From: Hanleya hanleyi
Lineage: Eukaryota; Mollusca; Polyplacophora; Lepidopleurida; Hanleyidae
DNA: 64,000 nt
Direction: 5' to 3'
Assembly: GCA_036873755.1 (NCBI GenBank)
Contig: JAVTVY010017459.1
Location: 1-64,000 of the forward strand
How positions within the stretch are numbered: position 1 is the stretch's first letter; every line of letters begins with the position of its first letter. The translations under genes were made by a program, and so were the position numbers. Below are positions 24,996-37,000 of this stretch, piece after piece. The notes under the pieces were generated by a model. It did no database searches and had not been told where the DNA came from. It saw only the letters and a program-made list of their open reading frames with translations.

Positions 24996-25379
24996 TTAGT
25001 ACCTATACCTTCTGGCTTGCGCTATCAAGAAACTGTGAAGTCGGGTCGCACCCAGTAAGGCTGTGGAAGAGGGGTAGTGCCAAGGATTTGACGGACCGAG
25101 ATCGGAACAAATGGTATGGACTGGAATGTCACAATATTTTTTTCCAGTACCGAAGTCCACCAAGAGTTCCGATAGATCGAGGGTCTCCAAAGACCGGACA
25201 TCGCTGTCCATCGTGCGAACATAGGCTATTGTATGACCCTCCTCCGTGGCATGTGCTAGATGCAGGAGGACCCTGGTGTCCGCCTCGGAATGGTTGCACG
25301 GTTGAAGTATTGTGAGGTCATAACGCCTGTTGAAGAACACGGACTCAAAACGGGTGCACAGAAGGAGCTTTCCGCTCAT
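24996..25379 (-). pseudogene. inverted gene fragment with HSEADTR motif (transposon-associated family)
   Basis: The minus-strand frame contains 'CNHSEADTRVLLHLAHA', 'TIAYVRTMDSDV' and then 'FGTGKKYCDIPVHTICSDLG'. I know this arrangement (H-x-EADTR, then D-x-DV about 25 residues on, then a GCD-containing segment) from large uncharacterised invertebrate proteins that often occur in repeats; the function is not established to my knowledge. Residues expected between the DSDV motif and 'ELLVDFGTG' are missing. The fragment ends where the left arm begins. It overlaps in content the piece at 25486-25605 on the opposite strand. Confidence 0.7.
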
Positions 25380-25485
25380 GTCAGTCTTGGAGATCTGTGT
25401 GCTGATGTATGAGAACGGCTCCTTTTTGTTAACATTTTTTAAGAAGCCGCTGATCCATTCATACTTCGGGATTTTAGGGGTTCAG

Positions 25486-26105
25486 GAAAAAGTATTGTGG
25501 CATTCCAGTCCAAACCATCTGTTCCGATCTTGGTCCGTCAAAGTCCGTGGCACTACCTCTCTTTCACAGCTTAACGAGGTGCAAGACGACTTCACAGTTT
25601 CTTGGATGTGGCAAAAAGACCGCCTGGGCAGCCTGTACAAGCATATCGGACCCCGCCGACACACTAGTGGCTCTCACGCATGATCCTGACACTCTCGAGT
25701 CCGTGCATATGGAGCTTATAGAACGCTTCATCGTACTCATGTACAGCAAGGGATGTGGTGCAGCCGGTGTCAATGAGGCCAAGCATCACCTCTTCACTAC
25801 TGCAACCAGATCGCTGGAAAACATCCCACCTCCCAAGCCGCGCTTTTGCAGCATGTGAAGCGAGTGCTGCTGCAAGCGAGTTTCTACTGGAGTCGCTTCA
25901 CTCCAGCAGGAAATCCCTGACTTCAGTGAGTGGAGCTGGCACAAAGATTGCACCAGTACATGGCAACCGCTATGGACCACTCTCAGCGACACTTCTATGG
26001 CATATGCCATTCTCATGCACTACGGCTGACTCAAGGCATGCACGGGAAGGTGCAAATGCAACTGTGCCGATGTCCGATACACGACCCTCTGCAAATGCGA
26101 AGTCG
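25486..26105 (+). pseudogene. C-terminal part of the same gene, frameshifted, ending in a Cys-rich CXC-like tail
   Basis: Reading + from 'KYCGIPVQTICSDLGPS' (25492), the frame continues through 'LPLFHSLTRCKTTSQFL', 'CGKKTAWA' and 'ELIERFIVLMYSKGCG' to 'SLENIPP' (about 25835). A frame shift near 25840 is needed to continue with 'LLQHVKRVLLQASFYW', another near 25918 for 'FSEWSWHKD', and an in-frame TGA follows 'LMHYG'. The tail, 'CTGRCKCNCADVRY' then 'LCKC', is cysteine-rich like tesmin/CXC-type tails. With two frameshifts and at least one nonsense codon it is a pseudogene. The first 115 bases are an inverted repeat of 25030-25145. Confidence 0.7.
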
Positions 26106-26956
26106 GGTACGTTAATAACGAGGGCGGTGATGACAAGTATTATTTATTGCTGGCATCATAGAGCGCAAGCCAGAAGGCATAGGTAGTAAAAGTAATCATT
26201 GGTATACTGTTGCTTAAGCGGTCTTTGTTTTGTATTTTGAACATTTAAATGCACGAAGCGGCATAGTTATAGCATTTCGCCAGCAGATGTCATATCCGAA
26301 GTATTTTAGTAACATTTGTTCCTGAATAATCTTGTTTCGATTTTGATCTTTGACCTTTAATTCTCAAATGAGGTGACCATGACCTCAAAAATCGTCAAAA
26401 TAAGGTCAGAATCTAATTCTCCGATGCCACAAAGCCCTATGGTATTATTTGTGATTCTAGCCCTTTTGGTGTTTCCTATAATTGACCTCTGGTTGATCTC
26501 TGTTTCGGGTGACCTCTGTCGTGAACCTCGCATGCAATATTGCCTCAATTGTCAAAATATGGCCAGATTCGGGTTATTCAACCCCGAAAATCGATAAAAT
26601 GAGTTAGTTTGTTATCTCGACTAAAAACCACTAAAAATGACTAATTTGACCCCAAAATGACGTTTAGGGTGACCTTGACCTCAAATCGTTGAAATAAGAT
26701 TCCCCGACACCGATAACCACTAAAAAGTTGTATTATTCATGATTCTAGCCATTTTGTTGTTTTAAATACGATTGACCTCTAACCCGGGTGGCGGCCATAA
26801 TGAATTTCGCCAATATGAAGGTCCCAGGGAGCGACTACCTTGGCGCCCGTCAAAAATCGAAAAGGTATTGTATGGCCGACATATGGGCCAAATTTGTTGC
26901 TTTTGGAAGAATCTGAACCAAAGAGTCCCTTTTATGCCCTAACATCCCGGACTAAC

Positions 26957-27310
26957 AATAAAATATTGTACTTCATGACAATTGAACAATTTATTTTATG
27001 TGCAATACTTTCTTTTAGGCACCTCTACCGCACCTGTTCTGGGGCCATCTACCCATCTTAACATACGTGATCCTTTCCCTTACTCACATATCCCAGTACT
27101 TCTCTCTTTCACCATATTACCCCATATTCTTATATTTTCCTGTATGTACCCAATATATAACGTTCATATTATCCGATCCAGAATGTTATTTGTAAATTCA
27201 CCCAGTATTTTCCTTAAAATATTTTCTTTATTTTACAGCTGCCAAGAAAGATAGACTTGGAAGAGTATGTCATCCTTACGCCGGAGTTATGAGTCACTTC
27301 AACTTATTTT
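26957..27310. repeat. ~350-bp direct repeat, copy 1
   Basis: Shares with 27779-28136 an almost unbroken run from 'aataaaatattgtacttcat' through 'ggcacctctaccgcacctg' to 'gccggagttatgagtcact'. It begins immediately after the right tip of the 24217 element. Splice-acceptor-like 'tttcttttag' and 'ctttattttacag' occur in both copies, but no coding similarity is recognised. Confidence 0.88.
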
Positions 27311-27439
27311 TGAGTGTGACTATATTTATCAGCAATCGTATTCCAAGCCTTATTATATAAAACTTATGTTGATAGAATGCGAAATAAAGGAAATATTGAC
27401 TATTTGTTGCTCGCAACGGCGTGCACTGGGCGCCGTCAT

Positions 27440-27510
27440 TGCACTATTGCGTGACGTTTTTAGATGAGCGGAAGTCAGTTTATACTCATCTAAAAACGTC
27501 ACAACGTCAT
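27440..27510. repeat. perfect 18-bp inverted repeat (hairpin)
   Basis: 'gtgacgtttttagatgag' (27452-27469) is followed after a 16-base loop by its exact reverse complement (about 27486-27503). It lies between the two 350-bp direct repeats. Confidence 0.85.
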
Positions 27511-27778
27511 GGAGATTTAAGGTTGATTGTGCTGGTCATGCCGATAATTCGCAGGGGAAGAAACCCAGTAAATTCACTGACGTTCTAGTTGATTTTAGTA
27601 GTTCAAGTGTAATCATGAAAATGTTTATGAACTTAGAAGCATCGTCGTTCAACTGAAATCACTTGACAATTGCAGAGAACGCTCTTTTAGTTTACCGCTC
27701 AGTTTCAAATTTTGTCCAAATTGAATAGGGCAGGTCTCAGCTGAGAAACTTTGGGAAGACATTTTTCAGTTGGCGAAG

Positions 27779-28136
27779 ATAATAAAATATTGTACTTCAT
27801 GCCAATTGAACAATTTCTTTTATATGCAATACTTTCTTTTAGGCACCTCTACCGCACCTGTTCTGGGGCCATCTACCCATCTTAACATACGTGATCCTTT
27901 CCCTTACTCACATATGCCAGTACTTCTCTCTTTCACCATATTACCCCATATTCTTATATTTTCCTGTATGTACCCAATATATAACGTTCATATTATCCGA
28001 TCCAGAATGTTATTTGTAAATTCACCCAGTATTTTCCTTAAAATATTTTCTTTATTTTACAGCTGCCAAGAAAGATAGACTTGGAAGAGTATGTCATCCT
28101 TACGCCGGAGTTATGAGTCACTTTTAAGCTTATTTT
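27779..28136. repeat. ~350-bp direct repeat, copy 2
   Basis: Second copy of 26957-27310, offset 822 bases. Differences are a few substitutions and the ends ('gaagataataaaa' on the left, 'cacttttaagcttatt' on the right). The pair could be two ends of one element or a local duplication. Confidence 0.88.
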
Positions 28137-28329
28137 TGTTTCGAGCTAAAACCTGGAAGCGAGTTGTTACATTTTCATAGGCGAAATTCATTCAGCTTTT
28201 GCGTTTAGACAATATCACAAAACGTTAATCCAACACTGAAGCGCTCTTCTATCCAGGTGTTCCGATGAGCACAGAATCTCCTTTCCTAGAGATTTAATAA
28301 TGAAAGTTTATGTGGTTATATTTCAATGG

Positions 28330-28445
28330 CTGATTAACGCGGATCCCGCGTTAGTAACGCGGGCTCCGTGATATTAACACGGGGTCCGTGCTATTTTTGT
28401 ATGTCATTATTTCATTGGTTGATCTTACACGAGCTCCGTGTTAAC
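28330..28445. repeat. cluster of palindromic ACGCGG/CACGG units
   Basis: 'taacgcggatcccgcgtta', 'taacgcgggctccgtga', 'taacacggggtccgtgct' and 'acacgagctccgtgtt' follow one another, variants of one ~20-bp near-palindrome. The remaining sequence from 28137 to 28650 shows no gene. Confidence 0.6.
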
Positions 28446-28654
28446 ACTACCTCAAAAAAAGACGAAGGGGAAAAAATGGTAAAAGAAAACAAATTTCACC
28501 ATGTGACGGCACGAAAACAGAAGCAAAATTTAGTTTGGTCAAGAAAGTTTATTTTATTGGAGTTAAGTTTTCCCCTCTCTTTTACGGCTCCGTATCCGTG
28601 TGTTCATTGGCTTTTCTTATACGTTTTAGGATGAATTATATTTATACATTCAAG

Positions 28655-28735
28655 GAGTGAGTGAGTAAGATTTTACGTCGTTTTTAACATTTTTCAATCA
28701 TATCACGACGGTGCCTACATGTGACAGAACACGAG
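28655..28735 (-). mobile_element. mollusc-type SINE 3' part ('gagtgagtgag' end)
   Basis: 'ggagtgagtgagtaagattt' followed by 'tacgtcg' and 'aatcatatcacgacgg' matches a short interspersed repeat I know as common in molluscan genomes. On the minus strand it ends in the (TCAC)n tail. Shorter tails of the same kind, on the + strand, are at 44845, 50375 and 56288. Confidence 0.6.
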
Positions 28736-28757
28736 AGTGTCCACAGTTTCTATTTTC

Positions 28758-29112
28758 CTGGACACTGATCAGCCCAGCCAGTAGAGCACCCGGTTTCCCA
28801 TCCAAGTATTGACCGAGCTCAACGTTGCATAAACTGAACAAATACGAATCTAATGTTTCAATTTCACCATATCCACCATACAGCATGAAATATTATTTTC
28901 GTTTAAGTTAACATATTTACCATACAGCTTCGAAATATTATTTTCGTTTAAGCTAACATATTTTAGATATATTTAATAAAGGTCATGCTAAAATGTATAC
29001 GAAAGAGATACAAACACAAAATGTAAACAAACACTGTTGTAAGCCTAATTTCAAACGTCCGTCTACGCTGTTTAGCCTTATCTGACCTGGGCTATTTGGG
29101 ACCTGTCCAGAC
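28758..29112 (-). repeat. tandem unit 1: 5S-derived SINE piece plus MITE left end
   Basis: Minus-strand 28836 to 28782 reads like the 3' half of 5S rRNA: 'gcaacgttgagctcggtcaa', 'tacttggatggg', 'accgggtgct', then the same tail as the 15660 copy (about 28758-28781). The rest of the unit runs to the start of a piggyBac-type MITE ('cttatctgacctgggctatt', about 29076). The whole unit is repeated at 29113. Confidence 0.8.
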
Positions 29113-29424
29113 CCTGGACACTGATCAGCCCAGCCAGTACAGCACCCGGTTACCCATCCAATTATTGACCGAGCTCAACGTTGCATAAACTGAACAAATA
29201 CGAATCTAATGTTTCAATTTCACCATATCCACCGTGATGTTGCTTCGAAATATTATTTTCGTTTAAGTTAACATATTTTAGATATATTTAAAAAAGGTCA
29301 TGCTAAAATGTATACGAAAGAGATACAATCACAAATTCTAAACAAACACTGTTGTAAGCCTAATTTCAAACGTCCATCTACGCTGTTTAGCCCTATCTGA
29401 CCTGGGCTATTTGGGACCTGTCCA
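29113..29424 (-). repeat. tandem unit 2: 5S-derived SINE piece plus MITE left end
   Basis: Second copy of the preceding unit, about 40 bases shorter because it lacks one 'accatacagc...cgtttaag' block. Its MITE left end continues into the longer MITE body at 29387-29880. Confidence 0.85.
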
Positions 29425-29880
29425 GGCCTCGGGAGAGGTCATTTGTAACCCCCCCCCCTCTCAACCCTAATTATTTTTCTTCCCTCTTGAGCTAGCGGAC
29501 TGGAAGTTACTACACTATATCCTTGGGTCAAGCTGTACCAGAAAATATAAAAAATCCAAGATGGCCGGTTTTATGACGTCACAATGATTTTTCGGTCAGA
29601 TTTTTTGAATTTTTTATTTATGCAATTTTTCCGCAAAAACTGCGTGATGAATTAGTAAATATTAATTTGATGCGAAATAAAATAGGTTTTGTTCATTTTT
29701 TTGCCGCGGAAAAGCAGAAATATTAGCGAAAAATGACGAAAACATCATTTGTCTTGTACCCCTCGTGGCCGACATCTTGAATTTACCCATGATTCTCTAC
29801 TCGGGGGGTCATGCAAATAGGCCCAAAATAACCCCACTATGATAAACTATAAAGTCACGGAGTATCAGCTCTCAATTGTC
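29387..29880. mobile_element. piggyBac-type MITE, right end eroded
   Basis: Begins 'ccctatctgacctgggc' and carries the family's internal blocks: 'ccaagatggccggttttatgacgtcac' region (29565-29583), 'tttatgcaatttttccgcaa', 'actgcgtgatgaattagtaa', 'gatgcgaaataaaatagg', 'atgattctctactcgg' and 'gataaactataaagtcacgg'. No TTAA or inverted terminus is visible at the right. Confidence 0.72.
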
Positions 29881-30847
29881 ACTTTTGACTTTTACAACAC
29901 AAAACTTGGATATTTTTCTCCATGAAGCACAGCCCTTTGTGCAGAATTGACGAAATGTATGTTTGGTTTCAGAAATATAGCAATCAAAGTAATTTCATCT
30001 ATGAAAACGTAACTATACTCATTGTGTCTGGAAATCTACATTGTGCAGTTCAGTCTAATTGCATACATGTAACTGGAGTTATATTTTGTCAAAAAGTGTT
30101 CCCTGTTCTATTTTGTAACATCCACATTGTTTTAAATCACACCGTAAATTCACAGTTAAATGTACTGGCAGAAAAGGTGCCAGTACATTCAACCGTAAAA
30201 TTGCGTTGCACCGTATTTTACAATTACCGACTTTTAATACGCTTTGAACTGCAAACTGTTGCGCCGTTTTTTTTATAATTACCGTTTATTGACGGGCATT
30301 CAACTCTAAATTAGGTTGCACCGTTTTTTAACTTCATTTAATCGGTGGCACCGTTGTCTATACAACGGGAAGTTTCCTGTTCATCATAATTGTGATAATA
30401 GTACGCTACATTAAGTTTATAAATTAAGAGAACACACAATGGTCCAAATCTAGTACATGTTTGCCTCGAACTGGCATTCTGTTCTTGCCAAAACCTCTGT
30501 GTATGGACTAAATTAACTTCCCCGCGCAGAAGACTTCCAATTTCTGTGGCACTGCGTTGTAACCGAAAACATGCGTATTGGATTGATTTTAGTTTGCGGT
30601 GTAATACTTTTGTATCACGAGAATATACCAAAATAGATTATCAAGCGTTGCTATGTCACTGCATATCCATCACGAATATTTCAAGTCTAAGATTGTATTT
30701 TGTAGACGACTGGGTTTTAGACTGAAACAAAACTCTGCTCTATCAACATCAAGTAGAAGTTCACAAAGGATTATCTGCCGATGATTCCTAGCCATCTATA
30801 ATCCCGCCATTATTGCCCTACAATATTCGTACAGTTAGAGCACCGCC
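29881..30847. other. upstream region of the CYP4 gene
   Basis: A short palindrome, 'gtactggcagaaaaggtgccagtac' region (30162-30188), and CCGTTTTTT-type phrases at 30180-30350. 30425-30610 shares 'tgtgtatggactaaattaac' with 54550-54620, so it is a dispersed repeat. The CYP4 5' UTR and promoter must lie in the last few hundred bases; no clear TATA box. Confidence 0.45.
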
Positions 30848-31018
30848 ATGGAGATACTTGGCACGGTTGCACTCCTGTTTCTAGTTGGACTGGCTCTCTG
30901 GGTGATGTCAGCGATGGTTCCTTTCATCATGTTCTTAAGGGAGGCTATAATCCTGAGAAGAGCTGTGGCTGATCTACCGAGCCTACCAAACGTCTGGCCT
31001 CTGGGGACTCTTCCATTG
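30848..31018 (+). CDS. CYP4: CYP4 exon 1: membrane anchor
   Basis: 57 codons, phase 0, donor GTACGT at 31019. Encodes the hydrophobic N-terminal anchor and ends in 'WPLGTLPL', the position equivalent to GHL in other CYP4 proteins. Confidence 0.9.
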
Positions 31019-34000
31019 GTACGTACGTTTCCAATACTCATTTCGCTAGCCAGTCTAATTAGAAAGTTTATTTTACTAATCTTGAAAGATATTCGGTGAT
31101 TGGCTGGTTGTTCTACCAATTTTCTCCACACGCCAGTGGAAGTACAGGATGTATTTCCGAGAATTTCAAAGGACCAATCAAATGCCCCAAAAAGTGGAAT
31201 ACATCTCTGGTTCCATTGGATGTTCTACAAAAATCCGCCGATACAGTAGATACAAAGATCTGGTTAATATTGTTATCGACTTTCGAACAGGCATCCGTGT
31301 TTTTGAGGTGGACGAATGCTTTCATGAGCACGATAGTATACAGCAGTCAAATGCTACGGTAGAGTGCCAAATGTAGACGCTGCTACATGGAAATACATGG
31401 TACATTGTAACTAGCACCCAGTCTATTCAATGCACAGTCGTCTGAGAGGTCACTTGCTGTAACCGTTTCTTTTTGTTAGTCTGGTCAAAGTTTGCAATCT
31501 TTATTTGATATCATGGGCGTGGCACGCACTGGTGATATGAAAGACTTGACCGTACTTCAGTGTAGTTGTTTTGGAGTACACGGATATTTCATTCGGCAAT
31601 AGGGCCTACTCAAATATTTCTGCAAGATTTTGAATGATCGGGGCTTGGAGGTCATTGGAAATGAGTCAGTGTCAGCTCCGCAAGTGTGTTTGTTACCTTT
31701 CACATGGATATACGTGGGGTCACATTCGTTCAACCAATGAATACTTGGCTCGTGTTCGGTCAGTGTTCCAGATGCACAGGCGGTACTGTGGTGAGCGTAT
31801 CAAGAGGACACATAGTTCATGGTGGGAGACATCTGTAGTCATACGACTTTATTCGTCTATTAATCGAAAATATCAGATGTGAAACGAATGTTATTCTTGT
31901 ATCTTTGTTCCCTTGGTAGAGTTTAATCATGCTTAATCAATCGAGTTAAACTGGCATGTGTCCTCAACAACTGTAGCCCAGGAAGGACACGCAGTTCGTG
32001 CTCTGCTTGGGGTTTTTCAACAATTGCTATCGTTGTGAATATTTAACGAAAGGACCTTCAAGATTGCGTGAAACGATCACCTTCTTGGTATGGAACAGAA
32101 GCAGGTCTGAACTACCCACGTTGGAAACTGTATGAACCCTTGTGTGTGCTAAAAGCTCTTAGACCTAATCTTGCGATTACTCCAACCGCTGCAGTGATAA
32201 TTTTAAAAAGAAGCAAAAGTAGTGTTTGGATGATCTGAATCGGGATCTGAATTGTTTAGTCGGCCCAGGTCGATATCTAATAGTCTGAAAGTGTTGAATC
32301 GGGAACATCCAGAGAGTCGTGGGAGTAGTTTTTAACTAAAAATGAAAACATCCAGCACTTCAATTAAGACCAGTCACTGCGGAGTTTTGATAGTATAGAA
32401 AAAGATACTGGTTAAATTGAATACTGCTAGGGTGAAATAAGCAGAAAATTTATAGGAAATTCAGACCGATTCTCAGTGTTTCATCGGTGAGACAATTCGT
32501 GCGTGTTAGGTTTCAACTGTGTAATTGGTGTTTTAACGACCATTCGTCTTCAGTTTTAAGTTTTTAATGTTTAAGAAGTGGCGATTTTATTGCCGAGACA
32601 TGGGAGCCATTATCAGGATAGTGTGCACCGTCGGTTAGAATGGAGAAACCATATGCGGTTTAGAGTTTGTGATGCCAGGTTTCCTTAAGCTCAGGATCTC
32701 CTTCCAACGAGACTCAGCCTCAGGCAATGTGCTTTCATACCGTTGATGTTTTTCATTTTTGCTCAAGGTCAGGGAAATCGGGAGAGAGAATATATTCCAG
32801 TATATAGCACAAATGGCCACGAAGAAAAAGGCTAAAGTCTTGGTATTCTGGAGGACATTTCTGAATCCAGATATACTCATCGTACATTCAGAAACGGCCA
32901 GGCAGATCCTACGAACAACTGAACCAAAGAGCAGGAAACTTGGTGTCGGATACGCAATGCTTCTTCCGTGGCTGGGTGAGTTTATCCTTGTATAGACATG
33001 CTAGAATGAAGTGAGCTAAGGGGGCGGGAGGGATTGGCATATGTTCCATCGCTATCAAGCAGAAGGATGCTGTGTGTGTTAGAATAATTATTCTATCATG
33101 TTTTCCTATCGCGCGTCATCATTCGGGGATAATATCGATCTACATTTGAAGGTCGAATCGGTCATGATCTGAATCAGTGTGACATCTATACGATAAGCGT
33201 CTGATCCGACATTCAATATTCAGCCGTTGTCCATAAAATAATTTCCGCGTCAATAATCGAAATGCCTATTTCGTATGACAGATCGCTCCAATTCCAAATG
33301 TGTATGAACTGAAAAAAATAGAAACACACACTGGCTTCCTACAAGAGAGAAGCGGTCAACAGTTTTCAATGATATCGGCCATATATGATGGTGTATTTCA
33401 CATAAGTCTTAATCGCGGAGCATTATTTTTTATTCAGATTAATCCAGCTGGTATAATGCCTTATATAGGTAGAAACCTAATGGTGATATTAAGCTGACCT
33501 GCATATTTTGATCTGACCTGGACGCAGTTTTGACAATCGCTGATAAATACATTTTTTTGTTAAACCCTGGATCGAACCATCGTACGTTTATTCTTACTTT
33601 TTTTTTACGGATGAAAAAATATATACATGTATGTAAATTTATATATATGTATGATATATTAATGTTAAGATAAGGCAATATTTTCGTGTGCCACGTTACA
33701 AATAGCTATGCCTTTCGATACATTTCTATATAAATTCATATTTTAAGTCAATATTGTTTCATTCAATTGATGTACTGACGTATTAGAAATCTTGTATGTT
33801 TATACAAACAGATAATTATCAAACTATTCTAGCTAGAGAAGATAGCGCTGATATATCCATATAGCTAAAGTAAAATTGAATAGGAGTCCTAATCATTGCT
33901 CAATCGTTCTTTACGTGGAATGTAATGGTATGGGGTTAAGATCAGGAATGGTTACCGGATTCGACTCTCGATAGACAGCCGACTTTTAAGATGAATTATT

Positions 34001-37000
34001 CAATGGTCCTTAACATATATATGAAGATGTACAACATTGTGTGAAACTTTGTCAGTCACTTGCCGACGGGCGGTGGTTCTCTCCGGGTACTCCTGCTTCC
34101 TCCACCAACCAAACTTATACTGTCACCGTATGAGTGAAACAACCCTGAGTGTTACACTAAGGGAACCCCCCCCTGTACAACATAGGCGTGACTGAGAACA
34201 TAAAATCCATCAACCTGCTCATTGGTTTGATTCGCAGGCGCAAGCAGGCGCATTCTATCTCAGCCCTGATGAACACCAGGACTTGGGAGTAGATGTATGT
34301 GTTTTTTGTTAATGATCAAATTTCTGTTGACATTAAATTTGTGCGATATGCAACAGGTGGGAAAAATTGACGACGTCTGGCGACTAAAAAGCAACCAGAT
34401 GACTATACAGGAAAGCCTTCCCAGGCACCTAACATTCAGGCACGAGAATACGATGGATTCTCAGACGTAGCCTCAGTATCTCAGCCGCCCTTTTATTGCA
34501 GTTGTTCATGTGAAGTCTTTGAAGTATCCACTCGGTCCTTAACACTGGCTGAATTAGATACGCTAGCTCGAGAGCTGTGATGACATATCAGCTCATCAAG
34601 TAACTCATCTGATATTAATGGATGCGCATTGAGGATGTCTGATGGAGTCAGAAATTTATTGTACACTGGGCCTGTCCTTCATCCATCATGTGAGAAGGAT
34701 GGAGAGGTAACCATTGTGAACAGTTCTGCAAACCATGAATCATGGGGCATACCAAATTTATGCTGATGAAAATATCCCTTCAATGTAGAGGGTCGACAAT
34801 GAAAAATTTTCTCTTGATACTAAAAGACTGACAAAAAGAGAACAGGTCAGAAATTTATTGTTCATGTGCCGGATTCACTTCCGACTAAGACATATATCTA
34901 TCATTCATATATCATATCGGAAGGAAGGGTCAGAGGCCAGTCTAAACATTCAAGTGTTTTGAATCATGTCCTTGCTAGGGAGGATAATTGCAATGGGTTT
35001 CTCTGCTTTACCTTGGCAGAATCAGTAATATACAGGGACATGGTGACCTGGATACAAGCATAGACGTATCTTTAAACTGGGTCATTCTGACCTGATCAGA
35101 CTTCAACCTACATTTAACTGGTGAATATCAACAGCTATGTGTTCTGAACTGGTCCGAGTTACACGTTCCATGATGTTTCTAAGGAAAGGGCCTTAGAGGG
35201 CTGAATCTCAATGGCCACAATTTCCAACTGTAACTAAACACAAAGAATGTAAATCCGTACTGCCTAAGTAAAATTTCAGATTGTTTTCTAAAATGCATTG
35301 AACTACTACTGATCAAAGGCAGTGACTGAGAACAAGTTAGCGGCATTGTACAGAACAATGAGTGCTACGACGTCCTCAACAAAACTCCATTAAGGTGCAC
35401 GAATGGTTATTATTAAGGTCCAGGAATGGTTATTATTGTCTCGCATGCTATTTAGCAGATCTGCTACTTCGCAAATAATTTCTAAAATCAGTGATATTTA
35501 GAAAGGGGTGTGCTACTTTGAAGATAATTTCTAGGATTACTGCTAGTTAGCACTTTGACTTGCCTGTTCCCAAAGGAAATATATTGTATAATTAGAACAA
35601 ATGCTAAATATTGAATATTTCTTTCTAAATTGCAGCCAGAAGAAATATTCAATATTTATGATAACTCGCAAACGCAAATTGTCGGACTGCCTCTCCCGAA
35701 AGAAAATATATCGTATAATTAGCGCAAATGCTAAATATTGAATATTTCTTCTAAATTGCAGCCATGATAAATATTGAATATTTCATCTAAATCGCAGCTC
35801 CAAATTGTCCGATTGCCTCTCTATAAAGAAAATATATTGTATAATTAGCACAAATGCTACATATTTTCAATCTTGCATGGACTGGTGAATAAGGAGGTTT
35901 AAGGCAGTCCTACACCTTATTTGCTGGTCTGTGCAACTTCTCTGACAATAACAGGGATTATTCTATCGTTCTTCCTGGTTAAACAACGCGCATGCGCTGT
36001 TATGTAAGGATTGTTAAGACAGTCGCAAGTACATTTTCATTTGTGGTCTGTGCAACTCCACTCAGACAATAACAGATTATTCTATCGTTCTTCCTGGTTA
36101 AACAACGCGCATGTGCTGGTATATAGGCTGTTTAAGACAGTCCCAGGTAATGCTTGATTGGTGCCTACAGAACGGGCGATATAAAGGCAATCTCACTGAT
36201 GCAGACAGCTGATATGTATTCAGACTTACTGGCACAACAAACCAATCACTGAACGACGACCGAAGGTGTTTCGGAGACAATCGGTCCCTTTCATTGTAAT
36301 TTCGAAAGAAACAAAACGCCAAAAACATCTTCCTTTGGTACTTGATTGCAACAATCAAATTATATTCTAATTAGATGATATTATAAAGGTGCTAAATATT
36401 GAATATATTGTTCTTTCTGCGACACGGTGTTACAGATATTTTAATGCGAATCTTTTCTAATTAGAGTAGATTATAAAAGTGCTAAATATTGAATATATTG
36501 TCTTTCCCAGACGCCAGCTACATATTTAAGTGCGAATCTGTCTAATTATATGATATTATAAAGGTGCTAAATATTGAATATATTGTCTTTTCCCAGGCGC
36601 CAGATAGATATTTAACTGCGAATCTCTTCTAATTAGATGATATTATCAAAGTGCTAAATATTCAATATATTGTCTGTTCTCAAACGTCACCTACATATTT
36701 AAATGCGAATATATTCTAATTAGATGATATTATAAAGGTGCTAAATATTGAATATATTGTCCTTTCTCCGACACGATGTTACAGATATTTTAATGCGAAA
36801 CTCTTCTAATCATATTAGATTATAAAAGTGCTAAATATTGAATATATTGTCTTTTCTCTGAAAAGGCTCTTGTGGAAATTTAACTGCGAATCGCTTCTAT
36901 TTAGTATAGATTATAAAAGTGTTAAATATTGAATATATTATCTTTACCCAGACGCCAGCTACATATGTAAGTGCGAATCTTTTCTAATTATATGATATTA

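Larger units (their letters stand above)
24217..26953. mobile_element. large foldback element with ~0.8-kb inverted arms
   Basis: The left arm (about 24217-25027) is an inverted copy of the right arm (about 26150-26953). Matches run from the tips ('gggctgttaggga' / 'gccctaacatccc') through 'tttttgacgggcgcca', 'atcgttgaaataag', 'ccgctatg' and 'accttctggcttgcgct'. The core (25028-26150) holds two pieces of one broken gene in opposite orientations. Long inverted ends with a damaged core fit a foldback or cut-and-paste DNA transposon, but the superfamily is not identified. The right tip directly abuts the repeat starting at 26957. Confidence 0.8.

Noticed and set aside
26982..28078. Two similar ORFs (90 and 102 aa) as a duplicated gene
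   Set aside because: They are the same 350-bp direct repeat; hydrophobic, AT-driven composition and no recognisable domain.
31096..31376. Additional CYP4 exon between exons 1 and 2
   Set aside because: Exon 1 ends and exon 2 begins in phase 0 with direct continuity to the CYP4 alignment; the frames here have no P450 similarity.
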